Shown: one piece after another, positions 1 to 6,745 of the stretch | How the letters are laid out: every line of letters begins with the position of its first letter | Position numbering within the stretch: position 1 is the stretch's first letter | From: JAQGMJ01 sp036271855 | Lineage (GTDB): Bacteria; Pseudomonadota; Gammaproteobacteria; Burkholderiales; JAEUOS01 | Direction: 5' to 3' | Assembly (NCBI GenBank): GCA_036271855.1 | Contig: DATAZV010000134.1 | Location: 1-15,225 of the forward strand | DNA length: 15,225 nucleotides | The notes under the pieces: model-generated | Told to the model about the DNA's origin: nothing | Databases searched by the model: none | What the model saw: the letters and a program-made list of their open reading frames with translations, nothing else | Position numbers and translations under genes: made by a program

Positions 1-601
1 CCTTGTAGCCGGGCAGGTCTTGCGCGGCGGGCTGGCGCGCGAGGCGCAGGCCTTTGTGGACGGCTTCGTGGAAGCCTTCGCGGCCGTGGCTGACGAGAAG
101 CTTGCGGGCGCGGAAGTGGTTGGCCCACTGGAATTCGGCGAAGGTTTCGTTGGTGTTGTCGTAGCCGCCTTCTTTGCGGACGAGCCAGGCGAGGCTGCGG
201 TAGGGGTCGTCGGCCATGCCGCGGATGTCGGGCGGGAGGTAGAGGGGTTCGCGCGGGCCTTCGCCGAATTGGTCGTAGAGGTAGGCGCGCTGGCGGGTGA
301 GCATGCGGCGCCAGAATTGTTTGTAGCTGAGTTTGGCGTCGGCGTAGTCTTCGACGACTTTGATGCGGGCTTCGAGGATGTCGGCGTGCCAGCAGGCGAA
401 GAGGTGGTGGTGGTGGTCGAGGATGTAGAGGTCGCGCCAGGGGGCGACGACGATGGGGATGGGGGTTTTTTCGATGCAGCGGCGTTGCTCGTCGGCGCCC
501 ATCTTGCGCAGTTCGAGGACTTTGTATTCGACTTCGAGCAGGCCGATGGAGAATTGGGTGGGCCGCAGGGAGAGGATGGGTTGGGTGGTTTTGACTTTCA
601 T
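1..601 (-). CDS. ParB-like nuclease-fold protein (PF08857 type), 3' end outside window
   Basis: I read 200 codons leftward from the ATG at 601 with no stop, so the C-terminus lies beyond the left edge. The sequence matches the putative ParB-like nuclease family (PF08857), not the chromosome-partitioning ParB itself. It shows LRPTQFSIG at residues 12-20, the strand plus loop VVAPWRDLYILDHHHH at 51-66, DDPYRSLAWLVR at 131-142 and FAEFQWA at 154-160. The D62-H66 run resembles the 'iDHHH' site expected in this fold. Function is unknown in the family as far as I know; a nuclease or NTP-binding role is inferred only from the fold. No clear Shine-Dalgarno precedes the ATG. Gln is mostly CAA and Pro mostly CCC, unlike the CAG/CCG preference of the other genes here, which may hint at different ancestry. 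Confidence 0.75.
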   Translation of the reverse strand, partial: MKVKTTQPILSLRPTQFSIGLLEVEYKVLELRKMGADEQRRCIEKTPIPIVVAPWRDLYILDHHHHLFACWHADILEARIKVVEDYADAKLSYKQFWRRMLTRQRAYLYDQFGEGPREPLYLPPDIRGMADDPYRSLAWLVRKEGGYDNTNETFAEFQWANHFRARKLLVSHGREGFHEAVHKGLRLARQPAAQDLPGYK

Positions 602-688
602 TTGGGGGAAAGGGTAAACCGGGGTGCAGGGTGGGTATGTCGGTGGGGGCCTACTTGAGGGTTGGGGCCGAGGTTGGCGGCGTTGGCG

Positions 689-770
689 CTTCGTACTCGA
701 AAATCGGCGGTCAGAGCACTTTTTCAAAAGGCGAAAAAGTGATCTGACCCCGAGTTTTCGTTTTGTGCCG
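689..770. repeat. Imperfect palindromic repeat, copy 1 (REP/MITE-like)
   Basis: This is the left member of a direct-repeat pair; the other copy is at 1729-1810. Positions 689-760 match 1729-1800 at 68 of 72 bases by eye. The core 698-760 folds on itself. CGAAAA (698-703) pairs with TTTTCG (755-760), TCGG with CCGA, and GGTCAGA with TCTGACC. The apical stem CACTTTTTC/GAAAAAGTG closes a 7-nt loop, AAAAGGC. There is one bulged base on each side and one mismatch. The long hairpin and its repetition suggest a REP-type or non-autonomous mobile element; no transposase is nearby. Confidence 0.75.
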
Positions 771-819
771 GGCGGCGAAAAACCTGCCGGGATGGGCGAA
801 TCTGCGGCGCGCGGGCGAA

Positions 820-860
820 AAAAACCGCCGCCGGCGTGAACGCGGGCGGCGGCGGTTTTT
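820..860. terminator. Bidirectional rho-independent terminator after DUF1080 lipoprotein gene
   Basis: A 13-bp perfect stem pairs 820-832 (AAAAACCGCCGCC) with 848-860 (GGCGGCGGTTTTT) around a 15-nt loop. It starts 12 bp beyond the lipoprotein stop on the minus strand and ends in a U tract in that transcript, extended by extra A residues at 818-819 of the plus strand. It also ends in T residues on the plus strand, so it could work in both directions. Confidence 0.85.
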
Positions 861-871
861 GATCAGGCGGC

Positions 872-1459
872 TTACAGTTCCTTGATTTCGAACTTGCGGA
901 ACTTGACGGTGCCGCCGTCGGATTGCAGGCCGATGTAGCCCATGGAGTGGTCGCCGTTGTGGACGTTGTTGACGGTGACTACGCCGTTGAGGGTGATGAG
1001 GAAGGTATCGCCCTTGGCGGTGATTTCGTAGGTGTTCCATTTGCCGCCGGCCTTGAGGACGACTTCGGCTTTGGCGGTGTTGACGATGGCGCCGGTGCCG
1101 TAGGTGGGGTCGGGGCGGCGGTCGAAGATGTTGACTTCGTAGGCGTTTTTGCCGGTCATGGATTTCTGGTCCTGGCCGCGGATGAAGATGCCGCTGTTGG
1201 CGTCGTCGCTGACCCAGAATTCGGCGCGGATCATGAAGTCTTTGTATTTGTGGTCGGAGACGAGGAAGCCGGCCTTGCCTTTTTCGCCGACGAACATGCC
1301 GTCGGTGGCGTGCCAGTTGCCGGCGCCGATCTGGCTCCAGCCGTCGAGGCTGTTGCCTTTCATCAGGCTGGTCCAGCCGGAGTTGCCCATCGAGTTGCAG
1401 CCGGTGAGGGCGGCGGCCGATACCAGCAGGCCTGCGAGCAGTGCGGTGCGACGCTGCAT
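872..1459 (-). CDS. DUF1080 (3-keto-disaccharide hydrolase-like) lipoprotein
   Basis: 195 aa, starting at the ATG at 1459 with a good ribosome site (AAGGAGA) about 5 nt upstream. Residues 1-21 form a lipoprotein signal, with the lipobox LTGC ending at Cys21. Residue +2 is Asn, not Asp, which favours outer-membrane sorting. The rest is one DUF1080 domain (PF06439), a concanavalin-like jelly roll. Matching signatures are GWTSLMKGNSLDGW near 28-41, AEFWVSDDANSGIFIRG near 79-95, NAYEVNIFD near 104-112, and GYIGLQSDGGTVKFRKFEI near the C-terminus. Family members are described as 3-keto-glycoside hydrolases or carbohydrate-binding proteins; the actual substrate here is unknown. The gene is monocistronic, followed by a strong terminator, and sits between two direct repeat copies. 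Confidence 0.85.
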   Translation of the reverse strand: MQRRTALLAGLLVSAAALTGCNSMGNSGWTSLMKGNSLDGWSQIGAGNWHATDGMFVGEKGKAGFLVSDHKYKDFMIRAEFWVSDDANSGIFIRGQDQKSMTGKNAYEVNIFDRRPDPTYGTGAIVNTAKAEVVLKAGGKWNTYEITAKGDTFLITLNGVVTVNNVHNGDHSMGYIGLQSDGGTVKFRKFEIKEL

Positions 1460-1562
1460 TTGTCTCTCCTTATATTGAGTGTTATGTGGCTACGCGGGCG
1501 CTTGGGCGCGCGTGCTGGCGACACTATACGCTTGGAGTGCGGAGCGGGGAAAGGGGGTTTAA

Positions 1563-1600
1563 CCCCATCCCCACCCCGACCCTCCCCTTGAAAGGGAGGG
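1563..1600. repeat. Short C-rich hairpin repeat, copy 1
   Basis: The sequence begins CCCATCCCCACCC and ends in a hairpin, CCCTCCC (1580-1586) pairing with GGGAGGG (1594-1600) across CTTGAAA. A diverged copy lies 75 bp downstream in the same orientation. Repeats built on CATCCCCACCC...CCCTTGAAGGG are common between genes in many proteobacteria; that comparison is from memory. Confidence 0.55.
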
Positions 1601-1637
1601 AGGAGATTGAGCGTGCTGCGCACGCTAGGTTATGACG

Positions 1638-1674
1638 CCCATCCCCACCCTGTCTCTCCCTTGAAGGGGACGGG
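1638..1674. repeat. Short C-rich hairpin repeat, copy 2
   Basis: This shares CCCATCCCCACCC, then CTCCCTTGAAGGGGA, with the copy at 1563-1600. The inner part again folds (TCTCCCTT against AAGGGGA, imperfect). The two copies bracket the small hairpin AGCGTG-CTGCG-CACGCT at 1610-1626, so the whole 1563-1674 block resembles a compound intergenic repeat. Confidence 0.5.
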
Positions 1675-1728
1675 ACCCTGTGGTGGGGCTGGTGGGGCGG
1701 GCGTGGCGTTGGCTTGCGAACATTTTCA

Positions 1729-1810
1729 CTTCGTACTCGAAAATCGGCGGTCAGAGCACTTTTGCAAAGGGCGCAAAAGTGATCCGACCCCGAGTTTTCG
1801 CGGCGTGCCG
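1729..1810. repeat. Imperfect palindromic repeat, copy 2 (REP/MITE-like)
   Basis: This is the second copy of the element at 689-770, in the same orientation, about 1.04 kb away. The apical stem is CACTTTTGC/GCAAAAGTG with loop AAAGGGC. Compared with copy 1, one T-A pair in this stem has become G-C on both arms, so pairing is kept. One outer pair is lost here (GGTCAGA opposite TCCGACC). Outside the palindrome, similarity extends only a few bases (GTGCCG at 1805-1810). Confidence 0.75.
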
Positions 1811-1862
1811 CGCGGGGCGGCGGGCGGCGATCCCCATTTCGCCGTCTGCTGCGCGGGGCGCG

Positions 1863-1892
1863 TTGCGGTAGGCGCGGAATTGGTGCTATGTT
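1863..1892 (+). promoter_or_regulatory. Possible extended -10 promoter for the XRE gene
   Basis: TTGCGG (1863-1868) is followed after 18 bp by TATGTT (1887-1892), which is preceded by TGC, an extended -10 (TGn) arrangement. The match is partial. If real, transcription would begin near 1900, past the upstream ATG at 1888. That would leave the ATG at 1930 as the usable start. Confidence 0.3.
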
Positions 1893-1929
1893 GCAGCGGC
1901 CTCTACTCGAAGAAATCCAAATCAACGCC

Positions 1930-2673
1930 ATGGCCCTGACTTCCGCCCTGATCGACGTCCTCAAGCGCGAGCTGAAATCGCGCGGCATTACTTATGCGGA
2001 GGTGGCGCAGCATCTGGGCTTGTCGGAGGCGAGCGTGAAGCGCATGTTTTCGGCCAAGGATTTCATGCTGTCGCGCCTGGACGAGATTTGCGAGTTTGCG
2101 GGCATCGAGTTTGCCGACCTGGCGCGGGCGGTGCAGGCGCGCGAGTCGCTGTTGCTGAAGCTGAGCCTGGAGCAGGAGAAGGAGCTGGCGGCCGACCCGA
2201 AGCTGATGCTGGCGGCGGTGGCGGCGATCCACCATCTTTCGTTCGAGCAGATTCTCGAGGCGTATACGCTGGCGCCGGCGGAGCTGGTGAAGCTGCTGGC
2301 GCGCCTGGACAAGCTGAAGATCATCGAGCTGCAGCCGAACAACCGCGTCCGGCCGCTGGTGGCGCGGGCGTTCAGTTGGCTGCCGGCGGGGCCGATCCAG
2401 ACTTTTTTCTACGCGCAGGCGCAGGCGGATTTTTTTCGCTCGCCGTTCGACGGCGAAGGCGAGGCGCTGCTGTTTGCCAGCGGGCGCCTGTCGAAGGCTT
2501 CGGCGAAGCAACTGGCCGAGCGCCTGAAGCGCACGGTGCAGGAGTTTCGCGATGCGCATCACGAAGACCTGAAGCTGCCGATAGGCGAGCGCCCGGTGAT
2601 GAGTGTCTTGCTGGCCTTGCGGCCGTGGGAGCTGCCGGCGTTTCGCGCCTTGCGCAAGAAGAACGCCAAATAG
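1930..2673 (+). CDS. XRE-family helix-turn-helix transcriptional regulator
   Basis: 247 aa from the ATG at 1930. An in-frame ATG at 1888 would add 14 residues (MLQRPLLEEIQINA), but it overlaps a possible -10 element and the added residues are not part of the domain. Residues about 5-65 form a Cro/C1-type helix-turn-helix: KRELKSRGITYAEVAQHLGL then SEASVKRMFS, where the second helix would be the DNA-reading helix. The remaining part, about 180 residues, is mostly helical with Leu-rich segments and a basic end (RALRKKNAK); I recognise no ligand domain there. The target is unknown. The gene converges on the GGDEF-EAL gene with only 12 bp between stops and no terminator between them. It is the divergent neighbour of the lipoprotein gene, which is one possible target. 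Confidence 0.75.
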   Translation: MALTSALIDVLKRELKSRGITYAEVAQHLGLSEASVKRMFSAKDFMLSRLDEICEFAGIEFADLARAVQARESLLLKLSLEQEKELAADPKLMLAAVAAIHHLSFEQILEAYTLAPAELVKLLARLDKLKIIELQPNNRVRPLVARAFSWLPAGPIQTFFYAQAQADFFRSPFDGEGEALLFASGRLSKASAKQLAERLKRTVQEFRDAHHEDLKLPIGERPVMSVLLALRPWELPAFRALRKKNAK

Positions 2674-2685
2674 CCGGCGCCCTTC

Positions 2686-5166
2686 TTATTCGTCGCCGCT
2701 CGCCTTGCCGACCGGGAACAGATGCGCCACGGTGGCGTGGCGCCCGGTGTTGGCGTTGACCACCGCCAGCGCCGGGCCATAGATGCCGCGCCAGCGGTCG
2801 AAGTCGGCGGCGGGCATGGGGCGGCCGAAAAAGTAGCCCTGGCCGTAGTCGCAGCCCCAGGCCTTGAGGTGGGTCAGGGTTTCCACGTCTTCCACCCCTT
2901 CGGCGGTGACCGAGAGGCCGAGCGAGTGCGCCAGCTCGATGGTCGAGCGCACGATGGTGGCGGCCTGCGGCCGGGCGTTCATGTGGCGCACGAAACTCTG
3001 GTCGATCTTCAGTCCCGAGGCGGGCAGGCGCTGGAGGTAGGAGAGCGAGGAGTAGCCGGTGCCGAAGTCGTCGATGGCGATGGTCAGGCCCAGCTCGCGC
3101 AGGGCGCCCAGGCGCTCGACCGCGATTTCCGGGTCTTCCATCGCCGAGCTTTCGGTGACTTCGCAGCAGAGGTCGCCGATCACGCCGCCGAAGCGGGCGA
3201 CGGCTTCCTGGATGCGCCGCGGCAGGTCGGGCACCAGCAGGTCGCGCGGCGACAGGTTGAAGGCGATTTCCAGCGGCTCGCCGGCGCGGCGCCATTCGGC
3301 GGCCTGCTGCGCGGCCATGCGGATGACTTCGCCGGTGAGCTGGCGGATGTAGCCGGTCTGCTCGGCGAAGGGGATGAAGCTGTCCGGCGCGCGCAGGCCG
3401 AGCGTCGGGTGGTGCCAGCGGATCAGCGCTTCGACCCCGGAAAGCTGGCCGCTGGCGAGATTGATCTTGGGCTGGTAGTAGAGCGCGAATTCGTTGTTGG
3501 AAATGGCGTGGCGCATCTCGGTGAGCAGCGAGAGCTGGCCTTCGCCGGCGCGCTTTTTTTCCGGCTCGAACACCACGAAGGGGGCGCGGCGCGCCTTCGC
3601 CACCTGCATGGCGGCGTCGGCGGCGCGCAGGAATTCGTCGGCGGCGCCGGCATGCGCCGGGGCGTGGGCCACGCCGATGGCGGCGCCGACGTCGACCGGG
3701 TGGTCGTCGATCACCAGCGGGCGTTCCAGCGCGGCGGCCAGCGCCCGGGCCAGGGCTTCGGCATTGGCCGGGTCCTGGTTGGAGAGCAGCACGGCGAATT
3801 CGTCGCCGCCGGCGCGCGCCACCAGGGCGTCGCCCTGCAGCAGGTCGCGGATGCGCCGGCCGACGGCGTTGAGCACGCGGTCGCCGAAGGCATGGCCGAG
3901 AGTCTGGTTGATCAGCGCAAAGCGGTCGAGGTTGAGATACAGGATGGAGCAGGGGCTGGCTTGCCGCAGGCGCTCGTGCACCGCTTCGACCAGGCGGGTG
4001 CGGTTGGGCAGGCCGGTGAGCGGGTCCATGTAGGTGAGGTCGAGGATGCGCGACTCGCGCTCGGCCAGGCCCTCGCGCATGGCGTCGAAGCGCTTGGCGA
4101 GGTGGCCGATTTCGTCGTTCGAGCGGACCCGCTCGCCGAGCGAAAATTCGCCGCGGCCGATGCGGTCGACCAGCAGCGTCAGGCGCGCCACCGGGCGCGT
4201 CAGGTGGCGCGCCACCCAGACGCTGCCGAGGATACCCAGCAGGAGCGCGATGCTGCCGGCGGTGAACAGGGTGGTGTTGAGCAAGTTGAATGGCGCCAGG
4301 GTTTCGGCCAGCGGGCTTTGCAGGACGGCGGCGATGCGGCTGCCGCCGCTGTCGGTGAGCGGCACCACGCGCATTTCGTAGGCTTCGCCGTTGAAGTCGG
4401 CCTGGAACGGGATGCTGATGTTCTCGTGCCGGCGCAGCACTTCGCCCAGCGCCGGCAGCTCGGCGGCGGCCAGGGTGGAGGTGTAGACGCGGCCGTCGCC
4501 GTCGAGGTGGACGAAGCTGACGTCCAGCCCGGTGACGGCCTTCAGTTCGCGCGCCTGCTTGGCGTCGATGCGAAAGCCCACCGCCAGGCGCGCGATCGGG
4601 CGCGGCGCCAGCACCGGCAGCACCACCAGCTGGTAGGGGTTGCCGTCTTTCATCACCACGGTGCCGGAGGCCTGGCCGTCGCGCTCGGCGGCGGCGCTGA
4701 GGTCGGGAAAGGGAAAGCGGTTGCCGGCATTGCGCACGCCGCGCAGGGATTGGGTGTCGGCCACCACGATGTCGTTCAGGCCGGCGAGCATCATGACGTC
4801 GGCGTTGATGCGCTGGCCGTGGTTCGACAGCACCGAGAGCATGGTCGGCACGTCGTTGGTGGCGATCGCCTCGCGAAAGGCGAAGTCGGCGGAGAGCACC
4901 GAGGCGGTGAGTTGCAGGCGGCGGCGGTCCTGGTCGAACACCTGGCGGAATACCTTGGCGCCGACTTCCAGGCGCTCGCTGACTTCGCCGGTGGCGATGC
5001 GCGAAATCGCCAGGCTGCTGGCGAGGTAGACGCCGGTCTGCACCAGGCCCAGCAGCGCGGAGAACAGCAGCGCCAGCTTGACCGCCAGGGTCCAGCGCGG
5101 CCGGCCGCCCGGTGCCGGCACCGGCGCGGCAAGCTTGGGCGGCGGCTCAGTATTGGTTGGGGTCAT
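2686..5166 (-). CDS. Membrane Cache-like/HAMP/GGDEF/EAL c-di-GMP protein, probable phosphodiesterase
   Basis: 826 aa from the ATG at 5166. Segments in order: a Pro-rich cytoplasmic N-tail, TM1 near 27-52, a periplasmic Cache-like sensor near 53-296, TM2 near 297-319, HAMP near 320-372, GGDEF near 375-535 and EAL near 550-800. The EAL domain has the residues expected for c-di-GMP hydrolysis: E579-A-L, N637, E669/E672, DDFGTGYSS at 699-707, K720, E756 and QGY at 776-778. The GGDEF signature (453-457) is intact. However, the first metal-binding Asp of the usual DxDxFK motif is Asn412, the Lys is Ala, and there is no RxxD inhibitory site before GGDEF. Net phosphodiesterase activity is my inference, with GGDEF possibly a GTP-sensing partner. 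The gene starts inside the end of the cupredoxin gene and has a weak ribosome site, so it is probably translationally coupled. Confidence 0.9.
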   Translation of the reverse strand: MTPTNTEPPPKLAAPVPAPGGRPRWTLAVKLALLFSALLGLVQTGVYLASSLAISRIATGEVSERLEVGAKVFRQVFDQDRRRLQLTASVLSADFAFREAIATNDVPTMLSVLSNHGQRINADVMMLAGLNDIVVADTQSLRGVRNAGNRFPFPDLSAAAERDGQASGTVVMKDGNPYQLVVLPVLAPRPIARLAVGFRIDAKQARELKAVTGLDVSFVHLDGDGRVYTSTLAAAELPALGEVLRRHENISIPFQADFNGEAYEMRVVPLTDSGGSRIAAVLQSPLAETLAPFNLLNTTLFTAGSIALLLGILGSVWVARHLTRPVARLTLLVDRIGRGEFSLGERVRSNDEIGHLAKRFDAMREGLAERESRILDLTYMDPLTGLPNRTRLVEAVHERLRQASPCSILYLNLDRFALINQTLGHAFGDRVLNAVGRRIRDLLQGDALVARAGGDEFAVLLSNQDPANAEALARALAAALERPLVIDDHPVDVGAAIGVAHAPAHAGAADEFLRAADAAMQVAKARRAPFVVFEPEKKRAGEGQLSLLTEMRHAISNNEFALYYQPKINLASGQLSGVEALIRWHHPTLGLRAPDSFIPFAEQTGYIRQLTGEVIRMAAQQAAEWRRAGEPLEIAFNLSPRDLLVPDLPRRIQEAVARFGGVIGDLCCEVTESSAMEDPEIAVERLGALRELGLTIAIDDFGTGYSSLSYLQRLPASGLKIDQSFVRHMNARPQAATIVRSTIELAHSLGLSVTAEGVEDVETLTHLKAWGCDYGQGYFFGRPMPAADFDRWRGIYGPALAVVNANTGRHATVAHLFPVGKASGDE

Positions 5167-5836
5167 TGGGCGGCTTGACCTTGCGCGGCGGCACCGTCAC
5201 CGCCAGGCTGTAGGCGAGGCTTTGCGGGCCGGCCATTTTGAGCTCGGCCGCGGGCAGGGCGGCGTTCTGGTAGGGGTGCCAGGTTTGCAGGGTGTAGGCG
5301 CCGGCGGGCAGGGTCAGGCGCGCCTGGCCTTGCGCGTCGGTCTTGGCGAAATACGGGGTGGGGGCGACGTAGATGTGGGCTTCCATCCAGTCGTGGATGT
5401 TGCAGCCCAGGGCCACCGGGCCGGGCTTGTCGAACAGCACCGAGCGCGAGTCGCCGTTGTAGAGCTTGATCTCGAACACCTTGGCCGGGGAGAAGGAGTA
5501 GACGTGGTGCAGCAGCGGGTCGCGATTCGGGAAGGTGACGGAGGTGCCGACTTCGATGGCGGTGACAAAGGGCAGGAACTCGCGGTCTTTCTGCTCGATG
5601 GCGACCGGGCGCGGTTTGCGCGGCGGCGGCGGCTTGGGGGCGATGGCCATCACCACGGCGTTGGCCAGCGGCGCGCCGGCCTGGTCGGTGATTTTTAAGC
5701 TCAGGGTGTCGGCCAGGGCGGCGCCGCTGAACCAGGCGGCACCGAGGACGGCAATGCGGGCGAAGGCGGGCAGCGCCGCGCGCGCGGCGGCGCGGGCGGC
5801 GAGGATCGAGGGCGTGAGGCGTGGAATGAAGGTCAC
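5147..5836 (-). CDS. Exported amicyanin-like cupredoxin ('methylamine utilization protein' family)
   Basis: About 229 aa if begun at the GTG at 5836. The frame stays open to a TTG at 5923 (258 aa) and has no ATG; neither start has a clear ribosome site. Numbering from the GTG, a signal peptide ends near residue 42 (GAALA before DTLSL). The cupredoxin fold follows, with a probable copper His at 110 (DPLLHHVYSF) and the loop GCNIHDWM giving Cys145, His148 and Met151. The C-x2-H-x2-M spacing is that of amicyanin rather than plastocyanin. Residues about 155-190 (FAKTDAQGQARLTLPAGAYT) resemble a carboxypeptidase-regulatory-like turn. It is expected to be periplasmic. No methylamine dehydrogenase genes are present, so the family name should not be taken as function. 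Its last 20 bp overlap the GGDEF-EAL start, which suggests it serves that sensor. Confidence 0.75.
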   Translation of the reverse strand: MTFIPRLTPSILAARAAARAALPAFARIAVLGAAWFSGAALADTLSLKITDQAGAPLANAVVMAIAPKPPPPRKPRPVAIEQKDREFLPFVTAIEVGTSVTFPNRDPLLHHVYSFSPAKVFEIKLYNGDSRSVLFDKPGPVALGCNIHDWMEAHIYVAPTPYFAKTDAQGQARLTLPAGAYTLQTWHPYQNAALPAAELKMAGPQSLAYSLAVTVPPRKVKPPNDPNQY

Positions 5837-5942
5837 GGGCGGTTGGATGCGCGAGTGGTGGAGGCCGCGAATAGGCTGACTGAGTGAGTGCCCGCTCGTC
5901 TTCGAACGGGCGCGGAAAGTCAATGTGGCCGGCGGACGCGAG

Positions 5943-6392
5943 TCAGGGCGTGAAGTTCAGGGCGGGATCGATTTGCCAGATTTCCATCGCCAGCTTGCTG
6001 TCGCGGTAGACGAAGATCTGCCGCACTTTGACCTCCAGCTTGCCTTTGTAATCGGCAATCGCGCTGACAGTTACGCCCTTGGGGTTGGTGTTGGACTCCA
6101 CTTTGCCGAGGGTGAGTTGCATTTCGCCCTGATTGGCCTTGAACTTGTCCCAGACCGCGCGGATGGCCGCCTTGCCGCGGTATTCGCCGTCCAGCCCGCC
6201 GCCGACCCACTGGAACACGCAGTCGTCGGTGTAGTCGGCCATGATGGCGTCGATGTCGCCGCGGGCGGTGGCGGCGATGCGCGCCTTGACCCGTGCTTCG
6301 TCAAGGGGGCCGGCCAACACCGGGCGGATTTGCAGGCCGGCGCAGACGAGAGCGCCGGCCAGCAGCAAGGTACAACGTGCAGCGACATGCAT
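5943..6392 (-). CDS. Exported NTF2/SnoaL-like protein
   Basis: 149 aa from the ATG at 6392, preceded by a good AGGAG 7 nt upstream. Residues 1-27 form a signal peptide, with cleavage likely after PVLA. The mature part fits the SnoaL/NTF2-like cone fold (about 115-120 residues): a helix with ARIAATARGDIDAIMADYTDDCVFQWVG, then GEYRGKAAIRAVWDKF, then alternating strands ending in VRQIFVYRDSKLAMEIWQID. Such proteins bind small molecules or act as isomerases or hydrolases; nothing here identifies a substrate. It is probably the first gene of the leftward cluster. The next gene begins 19 or 106 bp downstream, depending on its start, with a 5-bp GC hairpin (5890-5911) near the junction. Confidence 0.75.
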   Translation of the reverse strand: MHVAARCTLLLAGALVCAGLQIRPVLAGPLDEARVKARIAATARGDIDAIMADYTDDCVFQWVGGGLDGEYRGKAAIRAVWDKFKANQGEMQLTLGKVESNTNPKGVTVSAIADYKGKLEVKVRQIFVYRDSKLAMEIWQIDPALNFTP

Positions 6393-6428
6393 CGTCGGCT
6401 CCTGTTTAAAGGTTTGAGGGTCTTATGC

Positions 6429-6460
6429 GCACAAAGTGTCAAAAAACCCGAGCTTTGTGC
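6429..6460. promoter_or_regulatory. Inverted repeat, possible operator of the NTF2-like cluster
   Basis: GCACAAAG (6429-6436) and CTTTGTGC (6453-6460) are perfect 8-bp inverted arms separated by 16 bp containing an A6 run. The repeat lies 37-68 bp upstream of the ATG at 6392, and a TTGACA reads leftward inside the spacing. This placement suits a dimeric regulator site, but no matching -10 at normal distance was found, so the promoter itself is unresolved. Confidence 0.35.
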
Positions 6461-6700
6461 TTGCACCGCCTGCTTGCGCGGCATTCTTGTTGTATTTACG
6501 GTGGCATCTGCGATTCCGGATGGCTTGCCTGCCGCTATTGGCGAAGCTTTCCTTTCCCGCACAGGCAATCTAGCTGGAAGTCATGCAAGCTTCAAGCCCG
6601 AATTCGGTATGTTGCGCGCTTGTCGCCGGCAGGTTTTGGCGCAATTGATGCAGACGTCATGAAAACGCGAGTAGAACGCGCATTTTCGGTGGTGCGCCGA

Positions 6701-6729
6701 TTGCCAGCGTTCCGCGTTTCCCCTATAAT
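6701..6729 (+). promoter_or_regulatory. Sigma70 promoter of the atp operon
   Basis: TTGCCA (6701-6706) matches the -35 consensus at five of six bases. TATAAT (6724-6729) is a perfect -10, and the spacing is exactly 17 bp. Transcription should start near 6736, giving a leader of about 93 nt before atpI. It is the strongest promoter I can see in the window. Confidence 0.85.
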
Positions 6730-6745
6730 TTCGGGGTTTTGGCGA

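Larger units (their letters stand above)
1460..1929. other. Gene-free spacer with repeats between divergent genes
   Basis: This 470-bp stretch separates the leftward lipoprotein gene from the rightward XRE gene. It must hold both promoters. It also contains the two C-rich hairpin repeats (1563-1600, 1638-1674), a small AGCGTG/CACGCT hairpin (1610-1626) and the second copy of the long palindrome (1729-1810). Open frames crossing it follow the repeats and show no recognisable protein family. I see no RNA gene. Confidence 0.6.

Noticed and set aside
20..658. A 212-codon rightward open frame at the left edge
   Set aside because: It is low-complexity (Val, Phe, Asp, Gly) and antisense to the ParB-like gene, whose motifs are clear.
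624..839. Small rightward frame with the peptide ENRRSEHFFKRRKSD, similar to a frame at 1607-1939
   Set aside because: The similarity comes from the shared palindromic repeat; the paired changes keep RNA or DNA pairing, not a protein, and there is no ribosome site.
2722..5178. An 818-codon rightward open frame opposite the GGDEF-EAL gene
   Set aside because: It is a shadow frame caused by high third-position GC; its translation is rich in Gly, Ala, Val, Asp and His with no domain, while the opposite strand has full catalytic motifs.
5147..5836. Assigning a methylamine catabolic role (mau genes)
   Set aside because: Only the cupredoxin family name suggests it; no methylamine dehydrogenase or maturation gene is present.
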